A stretch of 64,000 bases of DNA from Enterobacter sp. 10-1. GTDB lineage: Bacteria; Pseudomonadota; Gammaproteobacteria; Enterobacterales; Enterobacteriaceae. The notes beneath the pieces were generated by a model. The model saw only the letters and a list, made by a program, of their open reading frames with translations, had not been told where the DNA came from and did not search any database. Shown piece after piece: positions 28,167-38,186 of the stretch. The stretch lies in NCBI GenBank assembly GCA_002270295.1, contig NISF01000002.1, forward strand, positions 124,001 through 188,000, written 5' to 3'. Position numbers and translations under genes: made by a program. Position 1 is the first letter of the stretch; every line of letters begins with the position of its first letter.

Positions 28167-28938
28167 CAGCTATATCGCCCGCTCGCTGTCGCTGCGCGTC
28201 GGCCAACGCCTGCTGATTGACGATATTTCACTGCAGCTGAGCGCGGCCGGAATGACGGCGCTGATTGGCCCGAACGGCGCGGGCAAATCGACCCTGCTCC
28301 GCCTGCTGACCGGTTTTTTAACCCCGGACAGCGGCGAACGGCGCGTAGAGGGCCGACCGCTGGAAAGCTGGACGCCGGAGGCGCTCTCCCGCCGTCGGGC
28401 GGTGATGCTGCAGCGTACCCAGCTTCACGCCGACTGGCCCGTTGAGACGGTGATCGCTATGGGACGCTCCCCGTGGGGCAAAACCCCGGACCTCCAGGCG
28501 GTCCGCAGGGTGATGGCGGAGACCGGCTGCGACCATCTGGCCGGCAGGCGCTACCCTTCGCTCTCCGGCGGCGAGCAGCAGCGGGTGCAGCTGGCCCGCT
28601 GTCTCGCCCAGCTGTGGCGCGACGACGCTCCGCAGGGCTGGCTGTTTCTTGATGAGCCGACCTCGGCGCTGGATCTTTACTATCAGCAGCACCTGCTGCG
28701 CCTGCTGAAACGGCTGACCCGCAGCGGCCTGCTGCACGTCTGCATCGTGCTGCACGATCTTAACCTCGCCGCGCTATGGGCTGACCATATCCTGCTGATG
28801 CATCAGGGAAAGCTGGCGGCGGAAGGCACGCCGCATGAGGTGATACAGCAGCCGATCATCAGCCGCTGGTACGGCGCCGACGTGCGCACCGGCCAGCACC
28901 CCGATCACCCGATCCCCCAGGTCTATCTGGCGCCATAA
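28159..28938 (+). CDS. hmuV: heme ABC transporter ATPase
   Basis: A 259-residue ABC ATPase with Walker A GPNGAGKST (about 37-45), signature LSGGEQQRVQLARC and Walker B WLFLDEPTSALD. The Arg-Asp-Asp region before Walker B (LWRDDAPQG) is a feature of HmuV proteins. It is the last gene of the heme operon and is followed by a 10-bp hairpin. Confidence 0.93.
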   Translation: MDNSYIARSLSLRVGQRLLIDDISLQLSAAGMTALIGPNGAGKSTLLRLLTGFLTPDSGERRVEGRPLESWTPEALSRRRAVMLQRTQLHADWPVETVIAMGRSPWGKTPDLQAVRRVMAETGCDHLAGRRYPSLSGGEQQRVQLARCLAQLWRDDAPQGWLFLDEPTSALDLYYQQHLLRLLKRLTRSGLLHVCIVLHDLNLAALWADHILLMHQGKLAAEGTPHEVIQQPIISRWYGADVRTGQHPDHPIPQVYLAP

Positions 28939-28947
28939 TTCCGCCGT

Positions 28948-28973
28948 GGGTAGCGCGCTCGTCCGCGCTACCC
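28948..28973 (+). terminator. terminator after hmuV
   Basis: GGGTAGCGCG and CGCGCTACCC form a perfect 10-bp stem with a 6-base loop. The following GCTTTAG is only weakly T-rich. It separates the heme operon from mutS. Confidence 0.6.
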
Positions 28974-29122
28974 GCTTTAGCAACTGGAACGCGGATCGCT
29001 ACATCTCGTTTCGTCACTTTCCCTGAAAGTCGTATCTCCGTTATGATGTCTCTCCCATGTGATACCAACGAAAACAAAAAAGATCGCAACCCATTAAAAC
29101 CCAGGGAGCTGGATAACTTTCT

Positions 29123-31684
29123 ATGAGTACAATCGACAATCTCGACGCCCACACCCCCATGATGCAGCAGTATCTGAAGCTGAAAGCGCAGCATCCGGAG
29201 ATCCTGCTGTTCTACCGCATGGGCGACTTTTACGAGCTGTTCTATGACGACGCTAAACGCGCCTCGCAGCTGCTTGATATCTCGCTGACCAAACGCGGCG
29301 CCTCGGCGGGCGAGCCGATCCCGATGGCCGGGATCCCGCACCATGCGGTGGAAAACTACCTCGCGAAGCTGGTGAATCAGGGCGAGTCGGTGGCGATTTG
29401 CGAACAGATTGGCGATCCGGCCACCACCAAAGGACCGGTCGAACGGAAAGTGGTACGCATCGTCACGCCCGGCACCATCAGCGATGAAGCGCTGCTGCAG
29501 GAGCGTCAGGATAATCTGCTGGCCGCCATCTGGCAGGACAGCAAAGGCTTCGGCTATGCGACGCTGGACATCAGCTCCGGGCGTTTTCGCCTCAGCGAGC
29601 CGGCCGATCGCGAAACCATGGCGGCGGAGCTGCAGCGCACCAACCCGGCAGAGCTGCTGTATGCCGAAGATTTTGCCGAAGCGGCGCTGATTGAAGGCCG
29701 CCGCGGCCTGCGCCGTCGCCCGCTGTGGGAGTTTGAAATCGACACCGCACGCCAGCAGCTGAATTTACAGTTCGGCACCCGCGACCTGGTGGGCTTCGGG
29801 GTCGAAAACGCCCCGCGCGGCCTGTGCGCGGCGGGCTGCCTGCTACAGTATGTCAAGGATACCCAGCGTACCTCCCTGCCGCATATCCGCTCGATTACCA
29901 TGGAGCGCGAGCAGGACAGCATCATTATGGATGCCGCCACCCGCCGTAATCTTGAGATCACCCAGAACCTGGCCGGCGGCACCGACAATACCCTCGCCTC
30001 GGTCCTCGATTGCACCGTCACCCCGATGGGCAGCCGGATGCTTAAGCGCTGGCTGCATATGCCAATCCGCAACAGCGAGGTGCTGATCGAGCGCCAGCAG
30101 ACCATCGGCGCCCTGCAGGAGCGCTATGGCGAACTGCAGCCGGTGCTGCGCCAGGTCGGCGATCTCGAACGTATTCTGGCGCGCCTGGCGCTGCGCACCG
30201 CGCGGCCGCGCGATTTAGCCCGCATGCGTCATGCCTTCCAGCAGCTGCCGGCGCTGCGCGACATGCTGGCCGACGTCCCCTGCGCCCCGGTGCAGCAGCT
30301 GCGCGATAAAATGGGCGAGTTCGCCGAGCTGCGCGAGCTGCTGGAAAAGGCCATTATCGACGCGCCTCCGGTGCTGGTGCGCGACGGCGGCGTGATTGCC
30401 CCGGGCTATAACGAAGAGCTCGACGAGTGGCGCGCGCTGGCCGATGGCGCCACGGACTATCTCGATAAGCTGGAGGTTCGCGAACGCGAACGGCTGGGGC
30501 TGGATACGCTGAAGGTGGGCTACAACGCGGTTCACGGCTACTACATCCAGATTAGCCGCGGCCAAAGCCAGCACGCGCCGATTCACTACGTGCGTCGCCA
30601 GACGTTAAAAAACGCCGAGCGCTACATTATTCCTGAGCTCAAGGAGTATGAAGACAAGGTGCTAACCTCGAAAGGCAAGGCGCTGGCGCTGGAGAAACAG
30701 CTCTACGACCGCCTGTTTGATATGCTGCTGCCGCATCTTGCCGACCTGCTGCAGAGCGCGAGCGCGCTGGCGGAGCTGGACGTGCTGATTAACCTCGCCG
30801 AGCGGGCCGAAACCCTTAACTACTGCTGCCCGACCTTTAGCGATAAACCGGGCATCCGCATTGTCGAAGGCCGCCATCCGGTGGTGGAGCAGGTGCTAAA
30901 AGAGCCGTTTATCGCCAACCCGCTCACCCTGTCGCCGCAGCGGCGGATGCTGATTATTACCGGTCCGAATATGGGCGGTAAAAGTACCTATATGCGCCAG
31001 ACCGCGCTGATTGCGCTGCTGGCGTGGATCGGCAGCTACGTCCCGGCTGAAAAGGTCGAAATCGGCCCCATTGACCGCATCTTCACCCGCGTCGGCGCGG
31101 CGGACGATCTGGCAAGCGGCCGCTCAACCTTTATGGTCGAGATGACCGAAACCGCCAATATTCTGCATAACGCCACCGAACACAGTCTGGTGCTGATGGA
31201 TGAAATCGGCCGCGGCACTTCGACCTACGACGGCCTGTCGCTGGCGTGGGCCTGCGCGGAGAACCTGGCGAATAAGATAAAAGCGCTGACCCTGTTTGCC
31301 ACCCACTACTTCGAGCTCACCCAGCTGCCGGAGAAAATGGAAGGGGTGGCTAACGTGCATCTGGACGCGCTGGAGCACGGCGACACTATCGCCTTTATGC
31401 ACAGCGTTCAGGACGGCGCGGCGAGCAAAAGCTACGGCCTGGCGGTCGCGGCGCTGGCGGGGGTGCCGAAAGAGGTGATCAAGCGCGCGCGGCAGAAGCT
31501 GCGCGAGCTGGAGAGCATTTCGCCCAACGCGGCGGCGACCCAGGTTGACGGTACGCAGATGTCGCTGCTGTCGGCTCCGGAAGAGACCTCCCCGGCTCTC
31601 GAAGCGCTGGAGCATCTTGACCCCGATACGCTGACGCCGCGTCAGGCCCTGGAGTGGATCTATCGGCTTAAAAGCCTGGCGTAA
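29123..31684 (+). CDS. mutS: DNA mismatch repair protein MutS
   Basis: An 853-residue mismatch-recognition ATPase, the same length as in E. coli. The mismatch-reading Phe-x-Glu is in RMGDFYELF (about residues 33-41). The P-loop GPNMGGKST is near 614-622, followed by the [12 protein letters not shown] Walker B/signature region. The C-terminal tail with the dimer/tetramer motif is present. The start has GGGAG 11 bp upstream. It is flanked by the heme operon and by a strong hairpin, so it is probably a single-gene unit. Confidence 0.97.
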   Translation: MSTIDNLDAHTPMMQQYLKLKAQHPEILLFYRMGDFYELFYDDAKRASQLLDISLTKRGASAGEPIPMAGIPHHAVENYLAKLVNQGESVAICEQIGDPATTKGPVERKVVRIVTPGTISDEALLQERQDNLLAAIWQDSKGFGYATLDISSGRFRLSEPADRETMAAELQRTNPAELLYAEDFAEAALIEGRRGLRRRPLWEFEIDTARQQLNLQFGTRDLVGFGVENAPRGLCAAGCLLQYVKDTQRTSLPHIRSITMEREQDSIIMDAATRRNLEITQNLAGGTDNTLASVLDCTVTPMGSRMLKRWLHMPIRNSEVLIERQQTIGALQERYGELQPVLRQVGDLERILARLALRTARPRDLARMRHAFQQLPALRDMLADVPCAPVQQLRDKMGEFAELRELLEKAIIDAPPVLVRDGGVIAPGYNEELDEWRALADGATDYLDKLEVRERERLGLDTLKVGYNAVHGYYIQISRGQSQHAPIHYVRRQTLKNAERYIIPELKEYEDKVLTSKGKALALEKQLYDRLFDMLLPHLADLLQSASALAELDVLINLAERAETLNYCCPTFSDKPGIRIVEGRHPVVEQVLKEPFIANPLTLSPQRRMLIITGPNMGGKSTYMRQTALIALLAWIGSYVPAEKVEIGPIDRIFTRVGAADDLASGRSTFMVEMTETANILHNATEHSLVLMDEIGRGTSTYDGLSLAWACAENLANKIKALTLFATHYFELTQLPEKMEGVANVHLDALEHGDTIAFMHSVQDGAASKSYGLAVAALAGVPKEVIKRARQKLRELESISPNAAATQVDGTQMSLLSAPEETSPALEALEHLDPDTLTPRQALEWIYRLKSLA

Positions 31685-31704
31685 TCCTCTTATCCTCTGA
31701 ACGT

Positions 31705-31737
31705 CACTCCCGGGCAGCAATGCTTCGCCCGGGAGTG
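31705..31737. terminator. strong hairpin between mutS and the LysR gene
   Basis: CACTCCCGGGC (31705-31715) pairs perfectly over 11 bp with GCCCGGGAGTG (31727-31737). It lies between the convergent mutS and lysR-type genes and can act in both directions, although T-runs are short. Confidence 0.65.
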
Positions 31738-31768
31738 AACCGCAGAAATGGCCGCAGAAACCGGTATG

Positions 31769-32656
31769 TTACCCCACCCGCTGACGTAAAAAATCGATAA
31801 ACGCCCGCACCTTAGTCGGCACGTGCCGCGCATCCGGATAGACCGCATAAACTCCCTGCGACGGAAAGCTTACCTCCGGTAGCAAATGGATCAAACGCTT
31901 CTGAGCCAACGATGAGGCCACCAGCCACTCCGGCAACAGCGCCACGCCGCTGCCGGCAAGGGCGAAGGCCATTAGCGCACTGGCGCTATCCGCCGACAGA
32001 CGCGGGGTCTTTTGAATTTCAAAACCGAACGCCTCCTGATCCTGCCCGCTGAGCTGCCAGCGCAGCGGCGTTTGCAGGCGCTCATGAATAATCCACTCGG
32101 CCTGGGCCAGGTCTTCGAGGGTTGCCAGCGGATGCTGCGCCAGCCACGCAGGCGCGGCCACGGGCAGGATCGCGAAACGCGAAATCAGCGCCGCGCGGTA
32201 GCGCGAGTCCGCCAGCGTCCCGAGACGAATGGCGACATCAAAGCGTTCAGAAATTAAATCGGCATGATGCGAGGATGAAACGTGGCGCACGCGCAGCGCC
32301 GGGTGCAGCTGGCTAAACTCGGCCAGGGCGGGAATAATCACCCGTGCGCCGTACTCCGGAGTGGTGGTGATGCGCAGCTCGCCGCTCAATCCGGCGTGGC
32401 TGGCCCGCACCTCGTCCTGGAGATTTTCCGCCGCCTTCAGCAGCCCGACGCCGCGGTGATAGAACACCGTCCCCGCATCCGTCAGGGTCAGCCGCCGCGT
32501 GGAGCGTAAAAGCAGCGTGACGCCAAGCTCGCTCTCCAGCTGCCGCACGTTAAAGCTCACCACCGCCTTGGTCTGGGCCAGGGCGACCGCCGCCGCGGTA
32601 AAACTTCCGCACTCCACCACCGCCACAAACATGGCCATTCGTTGCAGATTCAGCAT
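31769..32656 (-). CDS. LysR-family transcriptional regulator
   Basis: A 295-residue LysR-type regulator. The N-terminal winged helix-turn-helix covers about residues 1-60 (FTAAAVALAQTKAVVSFNVRQLE), and the effector domain follows from about 90. It resembles the DhcR/YafC-type subgroup. It is divergent from the MFS gene with a 109-bp spacer, the usual arrangement for a LysR regulator and its target. The effector cannot be told from the sequence. Confidence 0.88.
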   Translation of the reverse strand: MLNLQRMAMFVAVVECGSFTAAAVALAQTKAVVSFNVRQLESELGVTLLLRSTRRLTLTDAGTVFYHRGVGLLKAAENLQDEVRASHAGLSGELRITTTPEYGARVIIPALAEFSQLHPALRVRHVSSSHHADLISERFDVAIRLGTLADSRYRAALISRFAILPVAAPAWLAQHPLATLEDLAQAEWIIHERLQTPLRWQLSGQDQEAFGFEIQKTPRLSADSASALMAFALAGSGVALLPEWLVASSLAQKRLIHLLPEVSFPSQGVYAVYPDARHVPTKVRAFIDFLRQRVG

Positions 32657-32671
32657 GCTAACTCAGCTTAT

Positions 32672-32690
32672 TGTCAAAAATTATCAGACA
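32672..32690. promoter_or_regulatory. candidate LysR-type operator
   Basis: TGTC-N11-GACA is a dyad in the LysR/MFS divergent spacer with the T-N11-A geometry of LysR binding sites. Proximity to both starts supports it; the sequence alone is a weak match. Confidence 0.4.
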
Positions 32691-32765
32691 GTATATCCCG
32701 CTTCGCCGCGTTTATCCCCCCGACGCAGAGGTTTAGAGTAGCGACCTTCTTTACCGGAGATCGCC

Positions 32766-33980
32766 ATGACCTATCGCAGCAAGGTTGCCACCGTTTTTCT
32801 GCTCGGTTTCTTTCTCGACTTAATCAATATGTTTATCGCCAGCGTTGCCTTTCCCGATATGAGTCGGGCGCTCAACGCCTCCGTGGGCGAGCTGACCTGG
32901 GTCAGCAACGGCTATATCGCCGGGCTCACGCTGGTGATCCCCTTCAGCGCCTGGCTCGCACAGCGATTTGGCGCCCGGCGCGTTTTTCTGCTGTCGCTGC
33001 TTCTGTTCAGCGCGGCGGCGCTGGGAGCAGGAATGGCGGATTCGCTGAGCGCGCTGGTTTTCTGGCGCACGCTTCAGGGGATGGGCGGCGGGCTATTAAT
33101 TCCCGTTGGTCAGGCGGTGACCTGGCGCTACTTTAAGCCCCACGAGCGGGCAAAGCTCTCTGCCGCCGTGATGCTGGTCGGGCTGCTGGCTCCCGCCTGC
33201 TCTCCGGCGCTTGGGGGGCTGCTGGTGCAGACGTTCAGCTGGCGATGGGTCTTCTTTGCCAGCCTGCCCGTCGCTTTTCTGACGCTGATCTTAGCCGCCT
33301 GCTGGCTTGAGAAAGAGGTGACAACGACGCGCCCGGGCCGCTTTTTACACCTGCCGCTGCTGGCCGACCCGCTGCTGCGCTTCGCGATGCTGATTTATCT
33401 CTGCGTCCCCAGCACGTTTATTGGCATCAACGTGGTCGGCCTGTTTTACCTGCAGACCCTCACCGGGATGTCGCCTTCAGCCATCGGGTCATTGATGCTG
33501 CCGTGGTCGCTGGCATCGTTTGTGGCGATAACGCTGACCGGCAGATACTACAATCGATTCGGCCCCCGGCCGTTTATTATCAGCGGATGCCTGCTTCAGG
33601 CGGCGGGGATCCTGCTGCTGATCGGCGTAAGCCCGCAGACATCGGCGAGCACCCTGATAAGCGCCTTCACGCTGATGGGCGCGGGCGGCAGCCTGTGCAG
33701 CAGTACGGCACAAAGCAGCGCCTTTTTGAATATCGCCAACCACCACCTGCCGGACGCCAGCGCGCTGTGGAATATCAACCGTCAGCTCAGCTTTTTAGCC
33801 GGCGCGGCGCTGCTGGCCGCGCTGCTCAGCGCCCTGCTCCACCACTATTCCACCGCGCTGGCATGGCGCGGGGTTTTTATCACCGCAGCCGGGATCACCC
33901 TCATCCCCCTGCTGAGCTGCCTGCGATTCGACAACCGGGCGCTGATCCTGCGTCTGCATAGCAAAATGGAGAAGAAATGA
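32766..33980 (+). CDS. MFS transporter, drug-efflux-like
   Basis: A 404-residue major facilitator with about 12 hydrophobic segments. The N-terminal half shows the DHA-type sequence WVSNGYIAGLTLVIPFSAWLAQRFGARRV, the MFS motif A region, and GRYYNRFGPRP is the mirrored loop in the second half. It resembles the EmrB/QacA-like group but is short for a 14-TM member. The substrate is unknown. It is divergent from a LysR gene and overlaps the next gene by 4 bp, so all three probably form one regulatory unit. Confidence 0.85.
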   Translation: MTYRSKVATVFLLGFFLDLINMFIASVAFPDMSRALNASVGELTWVSNGYIAGLTLVIPFSAWLAQRFGARRVFLLSLLLFSAAALGAGMADSLSALVFWRTLQGMGGGLLIPVGQAVTWRYFKPHERAKLSAAVMLVGLLAPACSPALGGLLVQTFSWRWVFFASLPVAFLTLILAACWLEKEVTTTRPGRFLHLPLLADPLLRFAMLIYLCVPSTFIGINVVGLFYLQTLTGMSPSAIGSLMLPWSLASFVAITLTGRYYNRFGPRPFIISGCLLQAAGILLLIGVSPQTSASTLISAFTLMGAGGSLCSSTAQSSAFLNIANHHLPDASALWNINRQLSFLAGAALLAALLSALLHHYSTALAWRGVFITAAGITLIPLLSCLRFDNRALILRLHSKMEKK

Positions 33981-34354
33981 GCGCATATTTCGAGGAAGTC
34001 CTCAATGCCCACGTCATCATTGAAAACTGGTTAGGCCGTAAGGAAGGAAGCGCTGAGGCGTTAATGACGCGCTTTACCCACGATTTTACGCTGGTCGCCG
34101 CGGGCGGCGCCCGTATGGATCGCCGGGCGGTCAGCAATTTTTTTCAGCAGGCTGGCGGCAGCCGCCCGGGCCTGAAGATCGCTATTGATAGCCTCACGGA
34201 GCTTGCCAGCTGGCACGACGGCGCGGCGGTTCTCTATCGCGAAACGCAGACACTTCCCGGTCAGGTGACGACGGTGCGCTGGTCAACGGTAGTGTTCAGG
34301 CAGGAGGATGAGCGGATTTTGTGGCGCCACCTGCAGGAGACCTGGCTGGGGTAG
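33977..34354 (+). CDS. NTF2-like (DUF4440/SnoaL) small protein
   Basis: A 125-residue protein with the NTF2-like pattern: an N-terminal helix pair (LNAHVIIENWL...LMTRFTHDFTLV), then strands ending in RWSTVVFRQEDERILWRHLQETWL. Such proteins are small cone-shaped barrels that bind ligands or act as enzymes. Its ATG overlaps the MFS stop, so the two are translationally coupled. The function is unknown; a detoxifying or ligand-binding partner of the transporter is only a guess. Confidence 0.72.
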   Translation: MSAYFEEVLNAHVIIENWLGRKEGSAEALMTRFTHDFTLVAAGGARMDRRAVSNFFQQAGGSRPGLKIAIDSLTELASWHDGAAVLYRETQTLPGQVTTVRWSTVVFRQEDERILWRHLQETWLG

Positions 34355-34375
34355 AATAAGGCTGGCTAAAAAAGG

Positions 34376-34407
34376 AAAAGGCCCAATCAACCGATCGGGC
34401 CTTTTTT
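34376..34407. terminator. bidirectional terminator between NTF2-like gene and rpoS
   Basis: AAAAGGCCC (34376-34384) pairs with GGGCCTTTT (34397-34405), with T6 following on the plus strand and a T-rich run after the stem on the minus strand. It ends both the cassette and the rpoS transcript. Confidence 0.85.
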
Positions 34408-34419
34408 AAGAAAAATGTC

Positions 34420-35412
34420 TTATTCGCGGAATAGCGCTTCGATGTTCAGCCCCTGACCTTGCAGGATTTCCCGCAGGCGGCGCAGGCCTTCAACCTGGAT
34501 CTGACGCACGCGTTCGCGGGTCAGGCCAATTTCACGACCTACATCTTCAAGCGTAGCGGCTTCATAGCCCAGCAGGCCAAAACGACGCGCCAGGACTTCA
34601 CGCTGCTTGGCGTTCAGTTCGAACAGCCATTTGACGATGCTTTGTTTCATATCATCGTCCTGCGTGGTGTCTTCCGGGCCGTTATCTTTTTCATCGGCCA
34701 GAATATCCAGCAGCGCTTTTTCCGAGTCACCGCCCAGCGGGGTATCCACCGAGGTGATGCGCTCGTTCAGACGCAGCATACGGCTAACGTCATCAACCGG
34801 CTTATCCAGCTGTTCGGCAATCTCTTCCGCACTCGGCTCGTGGTCCAGCTTATGGGACAACTCACGCGCGGTACGCAGATAGACGTTCAGCTCTTTCACA
34901 ATATGGATAGGTAAACGAATGGTACGGGTTTGGTTCATAATCGCCCGTTCAATCGTTTGACGGATCCACCAGGTTGCATAAGTTGAAAAACGGAACCCAC
35001 GTTCCGGGTCAAACTTTTCAACCGCGCGGATCAGCCCCAGATTGCCCTCTTCAATCAGATCCAGCAGCGCCAGACCACGATTGCTATAACGACGGGCAAT
35101 TTTTACCACCAGACGCAGGTTGCTTTCTATCATCCGGCGGCGTGAAGCGACATCACCACGCAACGCGCGTCGGGCGAAGTAGACCTCTTCTTCAGCCGTC
35201 AGCAGCGGGGAATAACCAATCTCACCAAGATAGAGCTGAGTCGCATCAAGCACGCGTTGCGTTGCGCCTTGCGACAGGAGATCTTCCTCGGCCAGATCGC
35301 TATCACTGGGTTCCTCTTCTACTAAGGCTTTCTCATCGAAAACCTCAACTCCGTTCTCATCAAATTCCGCGTCTTCATTTAAATCATGAACTTTCAGCGT
35401 ATTCTGACTCAT
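34420..35412 (-). CDS. rpoS: stationary-phase sigma factor RpoS
   Basis: A 330-residue sigma-S, identical in length and nearly identical in sequence to E. coli. Region 2 ([34 protein letters not shown]) and region 4 ([19 protein letters not shown]) are intact. The region 2 segment reads [10 protein letters not shown] where K-12 has GN. No truncation is seen, so the gene should be functional. It follows nlpD; the main promoter in E. coli lies inside nlpD. Confidence 0.98.
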   Translation of the reverse strand: MSQNTLKVHDLNEDAEFDENGVEVFDEKALVEEEPSDSDLAEEDLLSQGATQRVLDATQLYLGEIGYSPLLTAEEEVYFARRALRGDVASRRRMIESNLRLVVKIARRYSNRGLALLDLIEEGNLGLIRAVEKFDPERGFRFSTYATWWIRQTIERAIMNQTRTIRLPIHIVKELNVYLRTARELSHKLDHEPSAEEIAEQLDKPVDDVSRMLRLNERITSVDTPLGGDSEKALLDILADEKDNGPEDTTQDDDMKQSIVKWLFELNAKQREVLARRFGLLGYEAATLEDVGREIGLTRERVRQIQVEGLRRLREILQGQGLNIEALFRE

Positions 35413-35564
35413 AAAGATGGCTCCTACCCGTGATCCCTGAGCAAAGCACCTTCGCTAAATATCATTCAAACGTCGCCAGGACAGCTTTTTAGCCCCAATG
35501 CAGAGCGGCGTTCACCGCCCCGGCGCCTTTTAACTGACGTTATGCTTATGCGTACTTCGCCAAA
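35413..35564 (-). promoter_or_regulatory. rpoS 5' leader (translational control region)
   Basis: The 152 bp between nlpD stop and rpoS ATG contain the 3' part of the leader, ending GGGATCACGGGTAGGAGCC before the ATG as in E. coli. In E. coli this leader folds back over the ribosome-binding site and is opened by small RNAs with Hfq. I cannot verify the pairing partners from this window. Confidence 0.5.
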
Positions 35565-36680
35565 TTATCGCTGCGGTAAATACTGCAGCGGGTTGACGGA
35601 TTTCCCCTTGTAACGAATTTCAAAATGTAATCTTGTCGAGCTGGTTCCGGTGCTACCCATGGTAGCGATTTTCTGCCCCGCTTTAATTTCCTGTTGCTCC
35701 CGGACCAGCATGGTATCGTTATGAGCGTAGGCACTCAGGTAATCATCGTTGTGTTTGATGATAATAAGATTACCGTAACCGCGCAGTGCGTTACCGGCAT
35801 AGACGACGCGTCCATCAGCGGTCGCGACGATAGCCTGTCCTTTACTGCCTGCAATATCGATGCCTTTATTACCGCCTTCGGCGCCGCTAAAGTTCTCGAT
35901 AACCTTGCCCTCAGTCGGCCAGCGCCATGAAGAGATCGGCGAACTGGTTGACGTGCTGCTTGCAGTCGGTTGGTTGCTGCTGATAGCTGGAGCCGTAACC
36001 GGCGCAACGACTGTCGTCGCAGGCTTATTGTTCGGCAACATCTTATTAGCATTCTGTTCACCTGAGGGTTCAGAATACGTAATAGTTGGTTGTGACGCAA
36101 CCACTGCGGTTGATTTTTGTGCAGGATGTGAGGCCGCCGTCGCACCTCCGCTTGCCCGAGCGCTGGCCTGAGCAACGGCGTTATCGCCGGTGATTGGCTG
36201 GCCCGCGGAGTTGCCAACCTGCAGAGTCTGGCCGACGTTCAGGCCGTACGGCGCCGGGATATTATTGCGTTGGGCAAGGTCACGGAAATCGTTGCCGGTC
36301 ACCCAGGCAATATAGAACAGCGTGTCGCCGCGTTTGACGGTGTAGGTGCTGCCGCCGGTGTAGCTGCCTTTCGGAATATCGCCATATTTGCGGTTATAAA
36401 CGATCTTGCCGTTCATGGTCTGCAGCGGCTGCTGCTGCTCCATCGGCTGAATTTGCGTCGGCCGGGTTTGAACCGGCTGCACCTGAGGCACGGCGGTAAC
36501 GCCCGTTTTCGCCGGCGGGGTAATCAGCATCCCGGAGCTGGTCCCGGAGGAGGAGGCGCCTCCAGCCGAACTGACCGGCGCAGGCGGATTATTCGTATTC
36601 GAACAGCCTGCCAGCCACAGTGAAACCAGCGATAGTGCCGCAATACGGCTTAAGGTAAATTTTGGGCTTCCCGCGCTCAT
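35565..36680 (-). CDS. nlpD: NlpD, outer-membrane lipoprotein activator of amidase AmiC
   Basis: A 371-residue lipoprotein. The lipobox is LAGC with the lipidated C26. A LysM peptidoglycan-binding domain spans about 111-154 ([14 protein letters not shown]). The C-terminal LytM/M23 domain (about 265-365) lacks the catalytic zinc ligands (GNKGIDIAG has no histidine and the last motif is LHFEIRY), as in NlpD, so it is an activator and not a peptidase. A long Ser/Thr/Ala-rich linker separates the domains. It also contains the rpoS promoter by analogy. Confidence 0.95.
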   Translation of the reverse strand: MSAGSPKFTLSRIAALSLVSLWLAGCSNTNNPPAPVSSAGGASSSGTSSGMLITPPAKTGVTAVPQVQPVQTRPTQIQPMEQQQPLQTMNGKIVYNRKYGDIPKGSYTGGSTYTVKRGDTLFYIAWVTGNDFRDLAQRNNIPAPYGLNVGQTLQVGNSAGQPITGDNAVAQASARASGGATAASHPAQKSTAVVASQPTITYSEPSGEQNANKMLPNNKPATTVVAPVTAPAISSNQPTASSTSTSSPISSWRWPTEGKVIENFSGAEGGNKGIDIAGSKGQAIVATADGRVVYAGNALRGYGNLIIIKHNDDYLSAYAHNDTMLVREQQEIKAGQKIATMGSTGTSSTRLHFEIRYKGKSVNPLQYLPQR

Positions 36681-36804
36681 TTATCCCCCAGGAATAGGTT
36701 AACTACCAATATCTTGCTTACCGGGCAACGCCCGGCCAGGACACTGAAAATGTGTCCACCCTACGCCTAAAATCAGGCAAAAAAAACCTGGAATAATCCG
36801 GGTC

Positions 36805-37431
36805 TCACGCCAGCTCACCTTGAACCAGGGGAACGAAGCGAACGGCTTCAACGGTATCAATAACAAACTCATTACCGCGACGACGGATCCGTTTCAGAAA
36901 CTGATGCTCTTCACCTACCGGTAAAACCAGCACGCCACCTTCATCCAGCTGCGCCAGCAGCGCCGGCGGAATTTCCGGCGGCGCGGCGGTGACGATAATC
37001 GCATCAAAAGGTGCTCGCGCCCTCCAACCCTGCCATCCATCACCATGACGGGTTGAAACATTATGTAAATCAAGTTGTTTGAGGCGACGCCGCGCCTGCC
37101 ACTGCAGGCTCTTAATTCTCTCGACCGAACAGACGTGGTGCACCAGCTGCGCCAGTATCGCCGTCTGATAGCCCGAGCCGGTGCCAATTTCCAGCACCCT
37201 GGACTCTGGCGTCAGCGTCAGAAGCTCCGTCATCCGCGCCACCATATAGGGCTGCGAAATGGTTTGCCCCTGGCCAATCGGCAGCGCGGTGTTTTCCCAC
37301 GCCTTATGTTCGAAGGCCTCATCGACAAACTTTTCCCGCGGCACCAGCGCAATCGCTTCGAGCACGCGCTCGTCGACGATGCCCTGAGTACGGAGCTGAT
37401 TCAGCAGGCTTTCAACACGTTTGCTTACCAT
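36805..37431 (-). CDS. pcm: protein-L-isoaspartate O-methyltransferase
   Basis: A 208-residue SAM-dependent enzyme that starts repair of isoaspartyl residues. The SAM motif [18 protein letters not shown] is at about residues 79-96, and the substrate-site [11 protein letters not shown] is near 145. The length equals E. coli. Its ATG overlaps the surE stop by 7 bp. Confidence 0.96.
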   Translation of the reverse strand: MVSKRVESLLNQLRTQGIVDERVLEAIALVPREKFVDEAFEHKAWENTALPIGQGQTISQPYMVARMTELLTLTPESRVLEIGTGSGYQTAILAQLVHHVCSVERIKSLQWQARRRLKQLDLHNVSTRHGDGWQGWRARAPFDAIIVTAAPPEIPPALLAQLDEGGVLVLPVGEEHQFLKRIRRRGNEFVIDTVEAVRFVPLVQGELA

Positions 37432-38186
37432 TGGCTGTCTACTCCGACGCGTTCGAGCCAGTCGGTGACCACTTCATGGGCCTGGTGGGCGGTTAAATCA
37501 ACGTGCAGCGGCGTAACCGACACGTAGCCTTCATCTACTGCCGCAAAGTCGGTATCGGGCCCGGCATCGTGCTTCTCGCCCGGAGGACCAATCCAGTACA
37601 GGGTATTGCCGCGCGGATCTTTTTGCGGGATAACCTGATCGGCCGGATGGCGGCTGCCGCAGCGGGTCACGCGGATGCCTTTAATCTGCTCAAGCGGCAG
37701 ATCGGGTACGTTGATATTGAGAATGCGCCCGGTGCGCAGCGGCTCGCGGCTGAGCGCGCGCAGAATAGTGCAGGTGATGGCCGCCGCGGTAGCGTAATGC
37801 TGATGGCCGTTTAGCGACACGGCCAGCGCCGGAAAGCCAAGGTGCCGGCCCTCCATCGCGGCGGCCACGGTACCGGAGTAGATTACGTCATCGCCAAGAT
37901 TCGGCCCGGCGTTAATACCAGAAACCACGATATCCGGACGGGGGCGCATCAGGGCGTTGACGCCGAGATAGACGCAGTCCGTCGGAGTGCCCATCTGGAC
38001 GGCGATATCGCCATTATCAAAAGTGAAGGTGCGTAGTGAAGACTCTAGCGTCAGGGAGTTCGATGCGCCGCTGCGGTTACGATCGGGTGCGACAACCTGG
38101 ACCTCAGCGAATTCCCGTAAGGCCTTCGCCAGGGTCTGAATGCCCGGCGCATGAATCCCGTCATCGTTACTCAGCAATATTCGCAT
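37425..38186 (-). CDS. surE: 5'/3'-nucleotidase SurE
   Basis: A 253-residue metal-dependent nucleotidase/exopolyphosphatase. [15 protein letters not shown] contains the metal ligands D8 and D9; further ligands are in NRSGAS (Ser/Asn) and SGINAGPN. The ATG at 38186 is chosen because it gives the E. coli start [10 protein letters not shown] and length; a GTG two codons upstream is less likely. It overlaps truD by 20 bp. Confidence 0.96.
   Translation of the reverse strand: MRILLSNDDGIHAPGIQTLAKALREFAEVQVVAPDRNRSGASNSLTLESSLRTFTFDNGDIAVQMGTPTDCVYLGVNALMRPRPDIVVSGINAGPNLGDDVIYSGTVAAAMEGRHLGFPALAVSLNGHQHYATAAAITCTILRALSREPLRTGRILNINVPDLPLEQIKGIRVTRCGSRHPADQVIPQKDPRGNTLYWIGPPGEKHDAGPDTDFAAVDEGYVSVTPLHVDLTAHQAHEVVTDWLERVGVDSQW

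Noticed and set aside
27171-28938. Siderophore or vitamin B12 transporter for the hmuUV-like genes
   Set aside because: The linked HemS-family gene and heme-type receptor favour heme; BtuCD-like similarity is expected for the whole permease family.
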